This document shows positions 25,115 to 33,479 of a DNA stretch of 64,000 bases, one piece after another. Location of the stretch: the NCBI GenBank assembly GCA_963205185.1, contig CAUJHZ010000046.1:62001-126000 (forward strand), written 5' to 3'. The notes beneath the pieces were generated by a model that worked only from the letters and a program-made list of their open reading frames with translations, was not told the DNA's origin and did not search any database. Source of the stretch: Planctomycetota bacterium (GTDB taxonomy: Bacteria > Planctomycetota > Phycisphaerae > Phycisphaerales > UBA5793). Position numbers and translations under genes: made by a program. Position 1 is the stretch's first letter. Each line of letters starts with the position of its first letter.

Positions 25115-26683
25115 TCAGCGCGGGAAGTAGCCTTCCACGAGATTGCTGATGGTGCAGGTCGGCCTCTGGACCGCCTGGCCATAGCGGGTTTGATTGCGGA
25201 AGGCCGGCGGCACGCGGTGATCCACCACGACGTAGCCGTTCGCGTCCGCAACGCACCGGCCGAAGCGACGGGGCCGACGGAGTTCAATGTACACACCGGG
25301 GCACGCGCGAAGCTCACGTGAGCCGATTTCGCGATCCCAGAAGAAGTACACGAGCGATCCCGGCGTGAAGTTGAACGCCTCGAACACGTTGATGTACTCG
25401 GTCCGGTAGTAGGTCGGCAGGCAGAGGATCGGCCCATTGCTCGTCACGGGCTGGAAGAAGTTGTCCTGGATGTAATCCGCCAGGTCGCGACCGTTCTGCT
25501 GCGCGTTCTGGTTCGAGAACTCGTAGTGGATGCCGCCGTAGATGCGGCTGCGGCCGGCCTCTTCCGCGGCCTCGGTGAACGAGTCGTAGTACCGCGGAAT
25601 GCCGGGCAGGGTATCGGAAACATCGACAAAGGACAGGTGATCGGTCCCGAACTCATTGGCCAGGATCTTGGCCGCGGCAGCACTGAAGGTGCTGTGGCCT
25701 GAGGTGTACTCAGGGAACGGCGGCGTCACGACGAAACTCGACCACGTGGGATCGGGCTCGGTCAGCGGATTGTTGTCCTGATCGGCGAGGGTGATGGCAT
25801 GGAACGGGCGCCACAGGCTGTAGTTGTACTTGTTGTCCCAGCAGAGAATCGCAGCATCAGCCATCGCAACGTTCAACTTCGCGAACAGCAGCGCGTTCTT
25901 GCCCAGGCCGTAACCGAGCGATTCAGAGCAATTCTCCGCGATCATGTTCCAGTGGCCCGGCGGCGTGCAGGTGCCGGGGTTGTCGGACCAGAACAGCGCG
26001 ATCTCGGACTGATCGGCGGTGCGGCTCTGGCTGTCCACGCGACCGAGATCCTTGACCTCGTTCACGTCGGTGCCGTATTGAACGCTGTCCAGCGCCGGCG
26101 GAGCCGGTGCCCGGAACTGCGAGCCGCTCGTCATTGCCCAAGGCGTGACCAGCGGCCACTGGGGCAGCAGAGCGGGAGCGTAGTTGGGAGGCGTCGGCCG
26201 CCACTGCCCGGGCAGCGTGCCGGGCGTGTATTCGACATGGCGATCCCAGCCATCATTGGCGCGCAGGTCAATGATCTGCTGCGCAACGTACTCACCCAGC
26301 GCGATGCCATCGGTCTTCGCCGGGCTGTCGGCTACGGTCTTGAGCGACTCATAGAGATGGAAGTCGAAAAACTCCACCTGATCCGGATAGAGGCTGACGA
26401 GCACGTTGTAAGCCGCCGTCGCAGCGGCCGCCTCGCGCGAGGTGTTGTACGCCGGCTGCGAGACCACGAAGTATGGCTCGTGCGCGCCGTCGATGGCATT
26501 GACGGCGTCGTAGATCGCCACATGCATCATCGCCAGGGCGCGGGTCGCCATGGGCGGGTTGGTGCGCGTCTCACGGATGGTGTCGATCGCGACGCGATTC
26601 CACCGAATGACCAAGTCCGTCCCGCCGAAGCAAGGAGCGGCGGCGCCGACGGCGGCAACAACACAAAACAACAGCTTTTTCAT
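25115..26683 (-). CDS. Secreted vanadium-dependent haloperoxidase-like (PAP2) protein
   Basis: The product has 522 residues with a signal peptide (MKKLLFCVVAAVGAAAPCFG) and a GGGGAG seven bases before the ATG. It is all-helical with the three vanadate/phosphate-binding motifs of the vanadium haloperoxidase/PAP2 superfamily: K-x6-RP (KYNYSLWRPFHAI), SGH (EYTSGHSTFSAAA) and SR-x5-H (SRIYGGIHYEF). Members oxidise halides with peroxide or act as acid phosphatases; sequence does not decide which. After the core domain comes a C-terminal segment of about 85 residues not typical of the family. It is convergent with astD across a palindromic terminator and divergent from the ureohydrolase gene. Confidence 0.9.
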   Translation of the reverse strand: MKKLLFCVVAAVGAAAPCFGGTDLVIRWNRVAIDTIRETRTNPPMATRALAMMHVAIYDAVNAIDGAHEPYFVVSQPAYNTSREAAAATAAYNVLVSLYPDQVEFFDFHLYESLKTVADSPAKTDGIALGEYVAQQIIDLRANDGWDRHVEYTPGTLPGQWRPTPPNYAPALLPQWPLVTPWAMTSGSQFRAPAPPALDSVQYGTDVNEVKDLGRVDSQSRTADQSEIALFWSDNPGTCTPPGHWNMIAENCSESLGYGLGKNALLFAKLNVAMADAAILCWDNKYNYSLWRPFHAITLADQDNNPLTEPDPTWSSFVVTPPFPEYTSGHSTFSAAAAKILANEFGTDHLSFVDVSDTLPGIPRYYDSFTEAAEEAGRSRIYGGIHYEFSNQNAQQNGRDLADYIQDNFFQPVTSNGPILCLPTYYRTEYINVFEAFNFTPGSLVYFFWDREIGSRELRACPGVYIELRRPRRFGRCVADANGYVVVDHRVPPAFRNQTRYGQAVQRPTCTISNLVEGYFPR

Positions 26684-26977
26684 CTTCTGACTCCCCTCAT
26701 CTCTGAGACTTTGTCTAACCCTGAGCCAACGATTGCAGGAACCTCGCCGCGGCTTGACCGTCCCGCGCGATGCTCCCGCATCATTTCCAATTCCGCAATC
26801 TGACGCTATAAGGATGCGTCAAACTGCACAAAAGTCAAGGCTAAACAGCCGTACCGGACGAAAAACTCCTCTGAAAAGTCCATTTCGGGGAATTGGACCC
26901 CATCTTTTCGGACACAGACGCGAGCGGTTCCCAACAAACTGCTGACTTCCGCCCCGCCGACACGCTAGCCTATCCCC
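26684..26977. promoter_or_regulatory. Divergent intergenic region, haloperoxidase/ureohydrolase
   Basis: These 294 bases separate two divergently transcribed genes and are visibly less GC-rich than the flanks, notably around 26800-26890 (TATAAGGATGCGTCAAACTG and following). Promoters for both genes must lie here. I see no convincing paired -35/-10 boxes, no operator palindrome and no small gene. Confidence 0.4.
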
Positions 26978-27934
26978 ATGGCCGAACCGCCCAAAACCCG
27001 CCTGCCCAATGCCCGCCAGTTTCCCCGTTTCGCGGGTATCTCCACGTTTTGCCGCTTCCCGCTGATCGAAACACTCGAAACGCCTCCCGACTGGGCGCTG
27101 TACGGCATTCCCTTCGACGGCGGTGTGACTTATCGGCCCGGGGCCCGGTTCGGGCCGCGGGCCATCCGCGAGCAGTCCGCCTACGTCAAGCCCTACCACC
27201 TGGAACACGATCTGAATCTCGCCGAACGGCTCAGCATGTGCGACGCCGGCGATGCGCCGGTGCGGCCGTACTCGACGCGCGAGACCCAGCAGGCCGCGTG
27301 CGATTTTGCACTGGGGCTGGGCGATGCGAGCACGAGGCTGCTGGCGGTGGGCGGCGACCATTCGATCGCTTTGGCCAATCTGCGCGCCACGCAGCAACGT
27401 CACGGAGGCGGGCGCCCGCTGGCGGTGCTGCACTTCGATTCTCACCTCGACACCGTCGATGTCGCGTGGGGCGAAAAGTACACCCACGCGTCGCCGTTCA
27501 TTCGCGCCATCGAAGAAAACCTCATCGACCCCAGGCAAATGCTCTCCGTGGGCATCAAGGGACCACTCAATACCGCAACCGATCTCGACTACGGCCGCGC
27601 GCAAGGCATCGAACTCGTCACCTGGGCCGATTGGAAGCATCGCAGCGGCGTCGAGCGCATCGAACGTTTCCTCGAGCGGCTGCGCCAGAGCGGCGATCCG
27701 GTGTATCTCACCTTCGACATCGATTCGGTCGATCCGGCCTACGCGCCCGGCACCGGCACGCCGTCGATCGGCGGCTTCACCTCGGCCGAAGCGCTCGATC
27801 TGCTTCGCACCTGCCGGGGCGTGAATCTCGTCGGCGCCGATGTGGTCGAAGTGCTGCCCGCGATGGACCCGGCCGGCATCACCGCGCTGCTCGCGGCCCA
27901 CATCATCTTCGAAATCCTGTGCATCGCGGCGTAG
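26978..27934 (+). CDS. Ureohydrolase of the agmatinase/guanidinobutyrase type
   Basis: The product has 318 residues and belongs to the arginase superfamily, binuclear manganese enzymes that release urea from guanidino compounds. All metal motifs are present: GGDHSIALAN, HFDSHLDTVD (the usual DAHxD with Ser for Ala) and LTFDIDSVDPAYAPGTGTPS. The N-terminal YGIPFDGGVTYRPGARFGPR and GEKYTHASPFIRA are more typical of agmatinase or guanidinobutyrase than of arginase. Substrate could be agmatine, guanidinobutyrate or arginine. It starts about 1.9 kb beyond the astA-astD genes, across the haloperoxidase, and so may belong to the same arginine-related metabolism. It converges on leuS with only six bases between stops. 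Confidence 0.9.
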   Translation: MAEPPKTRLPNARQFPRFAGISTFCRFPLIETLETPPDWALYGIPFDGGVTYRPGARFGPRAIREQSAYVKPYHLEHDLNLAERLSMCDAGDAPVRPYSTRETQQAACDFALGLGDASTRLLAVGGDHSIALANLRATQQRHGGGRPLAVLHFDSHLDTVDVAWGEKYTHASPFIRAIEENLIDPRQMLSVGIKGPLNTATDLDYGRAQGIELVTWADWKHRSGVERIERFLERLRQSGDPVYLTFDIDSVDPAYAPGTGTPSIGGFTSAEALDLLRTCRGVNLVGADVVEVLPAMDPAGITALLAAHIIFEILCIAA

Positions 27935-27940
27935 GCGGAT

Positions 27941-30900
27941 TCAGTTCGCAACAAAGTTGAGCAGGCGATTGGGCACGTAGACCACCTTGCGGATCGTCTT
28001 GCCCGCCAGCAGTTCGGCGATGCGCTCGTTGGCCAGCGCCGCGGCACGGGCCGCCGCTTCGTCGGCCCCGTTGGGCACCGTGACCGTCGCGCGCAGCTTG
28101 CCCATGATCTGCACGGGGATTTCGATCTCATCATCACGGAGCCACTTCGACTCGGCGACGGGGAACGGCTCGTACATCACGTCGCTCTCGTGCCCCAGCC
28201 GCTCCCACAGTTCGGCGGCCAGATGCGGCACGAACGGCGCGAGCATCTTCACCAGCGCCTCGGCCACTCCGCGCGGCAGCGCCTCCAGCGGCACCAGCGC
28301 GTTGTTGAACTCGATCAACGCCGCAATGGCGGTGTTGAATCGCAGGTGGCGCATGTCTTCATCCACCTTGGCGATCGTCTTGTGCAAGGCGCGGAGGATC
28401 TCATCGCCCGGCGGCGCATCAGTCACCTTCCACGCGCCGGATTCGGCATCGATGAAGTTCCGCCAGACGCGCTGCAGAAAGCGATGCGACCCGATGATGT
28501 CGCGCGTGTTCCAGGGTTTGCTCTGCTCCAAGGGGCCCATGTACATCTCGTAGAGGCGCAGCGTGTCGCAGCCGTACTCGGCGAAGATGTCATCGGGCGT
28601 GAGCGCGTTCTTGAGGCTCTTTCCCATCTTGCCGTATGAGCGGGTGACTTCCTTGCCGTTGTAGAAAAACTTGCCCTCGCGCTCCTGCACCGCTTCGGCA
28701 GGAACGTACACGCCGCGCTCGTCGGTGTAGGCGTAGGCCTGGATGTAGCCCTGGTTGAAGAGCCGGCCGAAAGGCTCGGGCGTGCTCACGTGGCCGAGAT
28801 CGAAGAGCACCTTGTGCCAGAAGCGCGCGTAGAGCAGGTGGAGCACCGCGTGCTCGACGCCGCCCACGTAGAGATCGACGCCGCCGATGTGATGGATCGC
28901 GGGGTTGAAGTGCGTCGCGCTGCATACGCCGCCCCCGCGCGGACTGAGCATCCAGTAGCGCTCGATGTCGGGATCAACGAAGTGCTGACCGTCGTTCGGA
29001 TCGAGGTAGCGCAGGTAGTACCAGCACGAGCCGGCCCACTGCGGCATGGTGTTCAGTTCGCGGCGATACGGCTTGCCGTCGATCTCGACGTCGATCCACT
29101 CCTTGGCGCGGCCCAGCGGAGGTTGCGGCGGAGCATTCGGATCATCGCTCGCGGCCGGAGTGAAATCATCCAGCGGCGGCAGTTCGACGGGCAGCGCACT
29201 CTCGGGCAGCGCGATCGGTTGACCGGCGCTGTCGTAGACGATCGGAAACGGCTCACCCCAGTAGCGCTGACGCGAGAAGAGCCAGTCGCGCAGTTTGTAG
29301 TTCGTCGTGCCTTCGCCGTGGCCGTGCTCCTCGAGCCAGGCGATCATCTTCTGCTTGGCTTCAGGCGTCTCGCACCCATTGAGACTGACTTGGTCGTTGG
29401 CGGAGTTGATTGAAGCCCCAGATCCGGCGAACGCCGAATCGGTAATCCTGAAGAGCAGTTCATCCCCTGCAGACTCATAAACCTTCGCACTGGTGTTGGC
29501 GCCTAACCCGTCCTCTGTCACTTCATGGAATTCACCAACGTGCGCGGAGATCCACTCAGCGTCGGGGCGAACCACCGGCCGAATCGACAGGTTGAATACC
29601 TCTGCAAACTCGAAATCCCGCTGGTCATGCGCCGGTACGGCCATGATCGCGCCGGTGCCGTAGCCCATGAGCACGTAGTCGGCGATGAAGATGGGAATCG
29701 GTTTGCCTGTGGCGGGATTGATGGCATGCGAGCCGATGAAAACCCCGGTCTTCTCCTTCGCATCCGCCTGCCGCTGCACCTCGGACTTGCTCTGGGCGAA
29801 CCGGCGGTACGCGATGACAGCGTCGCGCGGCGCGGCTGCGGGCGGTGCGCCCTTCCACGCCTCGCGCGTCTCCGCCGGCCAGGCGTCCGCGATCAACTCA
29901 TCGACCAAGGGGTGCTCGGGCGCGAGCACCATGTACGTCGCGCCGAAGAGCGTGTCGGGCCGCGTGGTGAAGACGCGAATCGCGTGCGGCTCGGCCTTGC
30001 CTGATGCCTTGGCGCCTCGATCCCTCGACGCCTCGAAGTCAATAAACGCGCCCTCGCTGCGGCCGATCCAGTTGCGCTGCATCAGTTTCGTCGACTCGGG
30101 CCACGCGAGCGGCTCGAGGTCTTCGAGCAGACGCTCGGCGTACGCGGTGATGCGCATCATCCACTGCTTCATCGGCCTCTTGTAGACGGGATGGTTGCCG
30201 CGCTCGCTGCGGCCGTCGGCGGTGACCTCTTCGTTGGCCAGCACCGTGCCCAGCGCGGGGCACCAGTTCACCGGCACCTCGGCGAGGTAGGCGAGACGGT
30301 GCGCATCAATCACACTTCGTTTCGCGTCTTCGCTCAGGCTCTGCCAGCCGCCCAGATCGCCGGGGACGCTGCGCCGGCCGGATTCGAACTCGGCGATGAG
30401 TTCGTCGATCGCTCGCGCGCGACCGCTGGTCCCCGCCGGGTTGGTCGCGTCCGCGTCGTACCACGAGTTGTAGATCTGGAGGAAAATCCATTGCGTCCAG
30501 CGATAGAACGACACATCGGTCGTGGAGACCGAGCGCGTGGGATCATGCGCCAGGCCGAGGCGTCTGAGTTGGGCCCGCATCGTCGCGATGTTGCGCTCAG
30601 TCGTGAGGCGCGGATGCACGCCATGCTCGACGGCAAACTGCTCTGCGGGCAGGCCGAATGCGTCGTAGCCCATGGCGTGCAGGACGTGGTGGCCCTTGGC
30701 GCGCAGGAAGCGCGCGTAGATGTCGGTGGCGATGTAACCCAGCGGATGGCCCACGTGCAGCCCGACGCCGCTGGGATAGGGAAACATGTCGAGAATGTAC
30801 TGCTTGGGCCTGCCGGCGAACGGCTCGAAGCCCGGCTCACCTGGATTGGGCGTGACGAACGAGCGCCGCTGCTCCCAGCGCTGCTGCCACTTGGTTTCGA

Positions 30901-30976
30901 TGGCGCCGGCCGCGGCCGCGTCGTAGCGATGGCCGGTTGATTCGCCGGCGGCTCGAGATGGAGTGTCAGTGGTCAT
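27941..30976 (-). CDS. leuS: Leucine--tRNA ligase
   Basis: The product has 1011 residues, about 150 longer than E. coli LeuRS. It charges tRNA-Leu. The HIGH motif is H74-V-G-H77 (PSGVGLHVGHPLGYIATD). The editing domain has the threonine-rich signature TTRPDTLFGATYMVLAPEHP. The KMSKS loop reads KMGKS (783-787, RSYGKMGKSLKN), with Gly for the first Ser. Extra length includes an insertion around residues 155-220 rich in Gly and Ser, one around 290-310, and a Pro-rich linker near 595-610. A GGAGAG lies eight bases before the ATG. It lies downstream of folC on the same strand. Confidence 0.97.
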   Translation of the reverse strand: MTTDTPSRAAGESTGHRYDAAAAGAIETKWQQRWEQRRSFVTPNPGEPGFEPFAGRPKQYILDMFPYPSGVGLHVGHPLGYIATDIYARFLRAKGHHVLHAMGYDAFGLPAEQFAVEHGVHPRLTTERNIATMRAQLRRLGLAHDPTRSVSTTDVSFYRWTQWIFLQIYNSWYDADATNPAGTSGRARAIDELIAEFESGRRSVPGDLGGWQSLSEDAKRSVIDAHRLAYLAEVPVNWCPALGTVLANEEVTADGRSERGNHPVYKRPMKQWMMRITAYAERLLEDLEPLAWPESTKLMQRNWIGRSEGAFIDFEASRDRGAKASGKAEPHAIRVFTTRPDTLFGATYMVLAPEHPLVDELIADAWPAETREAWKGAPPAAAPRDAVIAYRRFAQSKSEVQRQADAKEKTGVFIGSHAINPATGKPIPIFIADYVLMGYGTGAIMAVPAHDQRDFEFAEVFNLSIRPVVRPDAEWISAHVGEFHEVTEDGLGANTSAKVYESAGDELLFRITDSAFAGSGASINSANDQVSLNGCETPEAKQKMIAWLEEHGHGEGTTNYKLRDWLFSRQRYWGEPFPIVYDSAGQPIALPESALPVELPPLDDFTPAASDDPNAPPQPPLGRAKEWIDVEIDGKPYRRELNTMPQWAGSCWYYLRYLDPNDGQHFVDPDIERYWMLSPRGGGVCSATHFNPAIHHIGGVDLYVGGVEHAVLHLLYARFWHKVLFDLGHVSTPEPFGRLFNQGYIQAYAYTDERGVYVPAEAVQEREGKFFYNGKEVTRSYGKMGKSLKNALTPDDIFAEYGCDTLRLYEMYMGPLEQSKPWNTRDIIGSHRFLQRVWRNFIDAESGAWKVTDAPPGDEILRALHKTIAKVDEDMRHLRFNTAIAALIEFNNALVPLEALPRGVAEALVKMLAPFVPHLAAELWERLGHESDVMYEPFPVAESKWLRDDEIEIPVQIMGKLRATVTVPNGADEAAARAAALANERIAELLAGKTIRKVVYVPNRLLNFVAN

Positions 30977-31093
30977 CGAGGCGGCTCTCCCGGCCCTTGG
31001 GCCGCCATCGGCCCGGGCCGGTCATTGCAGTTCCAAAAACACAACGGCAAGGGTAGTCCGACAGGATGCGCCGAGCCGCCAAATCCTGTGACC

Positions 31094-32452
31094 TCAGGCG
31101 CCGCCTGTGGGCGAAACGAACATCTTGCGCGCCTCGCCGGCGAGGTAGAACGAGCCGGTGATGCAGATGAGATCTTCGCGATTGACCGCCCGCCTGGCCA
31201 GGTCGAGGGCGTCGGACAGCGATGCGGCCGTCTGCGACATCTTGCCCGAGAGTTCGGCGAAGCGCTGGGCCAGGAACTCCGGATCGCGCGCCTTGGGATT
31301 GAGCCGGGTCCGCGTGAAGATGATCTTGTCGGCCCCCATCGCGACGGCCTTGAGCATGCTGTCCGCGTCCTTGTCGCGCCCGCAGCCGAAGACCACGACG
31401 AGCGAGTCGTAGCGCACGTGGGCCGGAAGGGTTCGCATCAGGGCGGCGATCGACAGCGGGTTGTGCGCGCCGTCGATGATGATGCGCGGATTGCTGCAGA
31501 CCTGCTCCAGGCGGCCGGCGAGCGTGGTCTGCGCCAGTCCCTCGACGATCGCTTCTTCGGCCAGGGCGTCGCCGCGCTCGCGCAGGCAGTCAACCACCGC
31601 CAGAGCCAGGCCGCAGTTCAGCGCCTGGTGCTCTCCCTTGAGCGGCACGGGAACGTGGTCAAAGACCGTGCGCGGCGTTTCGAGGCAGATGCGGCTTCCC
31701 GGCCCGGCTTTCGCAGCGGTTTCGAAGCGACTGGTAAACTCGATCTCCTTTTCGAGGAATCGAATCGGCGCGCCCACGCTCTCCGCCACGTCGCGCAGTG
31801 CGGCCTCGGCTTCCGGATCCTGGGGCGTGCTCACTGCCGGCACGCCGGGCTTGAAGATGCCCGCCTTCTCGCGCGCGATCAGATCGAGCGTGTCGCCGAG
31901 GATCTCGGTGTGGTCGTAACTGATCTGCGTGATGGCGCAGACTTCAGGGGTGATGACGTTGGTCGCGTCCAGCCGCCCGCCGAGGCCGACTTCCATGATC
32001 GCCAGATCGACCGCCTGCTGGGCGAAGTGGAACAGCCCGGCCGCAGTGAGAATCTCGAAGAAGTGAAGCCGCTCGACGTTGGCCGCCTCGGCGGCCCGGG
32101 CCACCTCCGCCAGCGCCTGGCACAACTGGCCTTCGGAGATGTCGCGCCGGTCCACGCGAATGCGTTCGCGCACGTCGATGAGATGCGGCGAGGTGTACTG
32201 GCCGACCGTCCAGCCGCAGCCGCCCAGAGCCGCGGCGAGCATGGCGACGGTCGAACCCTTGCCCTTGGTGCCCGCGACGTGCACGGTGCGCAGGTGATCC
32301 TGCGGATCGCCAAGCTGCTTGAGAATCACGCGCGTGCGGTCGAGTCGAAACGCCTGCTCCGGCTGGGGGATGCGGTGGGTGCGTTCGAGATCGACGTGTT
32401 CAAAGAGCCAGCGCAGCGCGCCGGAGTAGGTTTCGAAAGATGCCCCGTGCAC
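31094..32452 (-). CDS. folC: Folylpolyglutamate synthase/dihydrofolate synthase
   Basis: The product has about 452 residues. FolC adds glutamate to dihydropteroate and to folates, using ATP, in the cytoplasm. Motifs: ALRWLFEHVDLERT at the N-terminus, the P-loop VHVAGTKGKGSTVAML, YTSPHLIDVRERIRVD, MEVGLGGRLDATNVITPEV, SYDHTEILGDTLDLIAREKA and IIDGAHNPLSIAALM. The start is taken as the GTG at 32450-32452, since AGGAA stands six bases upstream and the family's N-terminus follows; a GTG at 32500 would add 16 residues without a ribosome binding site. It is followed by leuS and divergent from the LOG gene. Confidence 0.95.
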   Translation of the reverse strand: MHGASFETYSGALRWLFEHVDLERTHRIPQPEQAFRLDRTRVILKQLGDPQDHLRTVHVAGTKGKGSTVAMLAAALGGCGWTVGQYTSPHLIDVRERIRVDRRDISEGQLCQALAEVARAAEAANVERLHFFEILTAAGLFHFAQQAVDLAIMEVGLGGRLDATNVITPEVCAITQISYDHTEILGDTLDLIAREKAGIFKPGVPAVSTPQDPEAEAALRDVAESVGAPIRFLEKEIEFTSRFETAAKAGPGSRICLETPRTVFDHVPVPLKGEHQALNCGLALAVVDCLRERGDALAEEAIVEGLAQTTLAGRLEQVCSNPRIIIDGAHNPLSIAALMRTLPAHVRYDSLVVVFGCGRDKDADSMLKAVAMGADKIIFTRTRLNPKARDPEFLAQRFAELSGKMSQTAASLSDALDLARRAVNREDLICITGSFYLAGEARKMFVSPTGGA

Positions 32453-32654
32453 GTGCGGTTCCTGAAGTCGTCGCGGACTCGGCTTTCCCCCCGTCACCAC
32501 GCGGGCATGGTACTGACGGCTTGGGGGTGGTCAAGAGACGTCCCGGTCGCCTGAAAAACGCCAGTCCCGCGGGTGCGCCGACCCGGCATCGTCCGACCGC
32601 GTACGATCGAGACCGCCGTTTTCTGCCGTCCGAGTTTGAAAGGCCGCCCACTCC

Positions 32655-33446
32655 ATGAGTGTTGAAGAGATCAGGCACCACAGCAGTTTCGGCTACGAGT
32701 CGTGGCGCGTGCTGCGCATCGTCGGGGAATTCGTCGAGGGCTTTGAGACCCTGGCCAGCATCGGCCCGGCCGTGTCGATCTTCGGCTCGGCCCGGACTCC
32801 GCCCAGCGATCCGTGGTACCAGGAGGCGGAAAAGTGCGGTCGCCTGCTGGCCCAGTCCGGCACGGCGGTCATCACCGGCGGCGGGCCGGGCATCATGGAA
32901 GCCGCCAACAAGGGCGCCTGCGACGCCGGCGGCATCAGCGTCGGACTCAACATCACCCTGCCCATGGAGCAGGACCCGAACCGCTACCAGACGCACGAAC
33001 TCACATTCAATTACTTCTTCTGCCGCAAAGTCATGTTCGTCAAATACGCCAAGGGCTTCATCATCTTCCCTGGCGGCTACGGCACGTTCGACGAGTTCTT
33101 CGAAGCGCTCACGCTCATCCAGACTTTCAAGATCGAGCCGTTCCCCATCGTCTGCGTGGGTCGGGAGTTCTGGACTGATCTCGTCGAGTGGATGCGCAAG
33201 ACACTTGGCGAGAAGTTTCAGACCATCAGCCCGGAAGACATCGACCTGTTCAAAGTGACCGACACCGCCGAGGAAGCCGTCGAGATCGTTCAGGCGCACA
33301 TCGCCGGCGAGGCGGTCACGGCGGCGGGCCTGCCGCAGTTTCCGGGCTCGGCGGGCGAGAAGTCCGCCGAGGGCACGCGCGTGGGCGTGGACAAGCACCA
33401 CCACCGGCGGCCGAGGCGCAACGGCAAGAACCGGCCCGCCGACTGA
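32655..33446 (+). CDS. LOG family (lysine decarboxylase-like) nucleotidase
   Basis: The product has 263 residues. It is a Rossmann-fold protein of the LOG/TIGR00730 family, whose members cleave the N-glycosidic bond of nucleoside monophosphates and, in some organisms, activate cytokinins. Motifs: VSIFGSARTPPSDPWYQEAE, VITGGGPGIMEAANKGA for phosphate binding, and the signature FIIFPGGYGTFDEFFEALTL. The core ends near residue 215; the last 45 residues are a basic, His-rich tail (KHHHRRPRRNGKNRP) that is probably disordered. The old name lysine decarboxylase is not meant functionally. The zinc-ribbon protein gene follows 33 bases later. Confidence 0.93.
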   Translation: MSVEEIRHHSSFGYESWRVLRIVGEFVEGFETLASIGPAVSIFGSARTPPSDPWYQEAEKCGRLLAQSGTAVITGGGPGIMEAANKGACDAGGISVGLNITLPMEQDPNRYQTHELTFNYFFCRKVMFVKYAKGFIIFPGGYGTFDEFFEALTLIQTFKIEPFPIVCVGREFWTDLVEWMRKTLGEKFQTISPEDIDLFKVTDTAEEAVEIVQAHIAGEAVTAAGLPQFPGSAGEKSAEGTRVGVDKHHHRRPRRNGKNRPAD

Positions 33447-33479
33447 CTCTCGCGTGAAACCGGCCGCGCGCTGCGCCAT

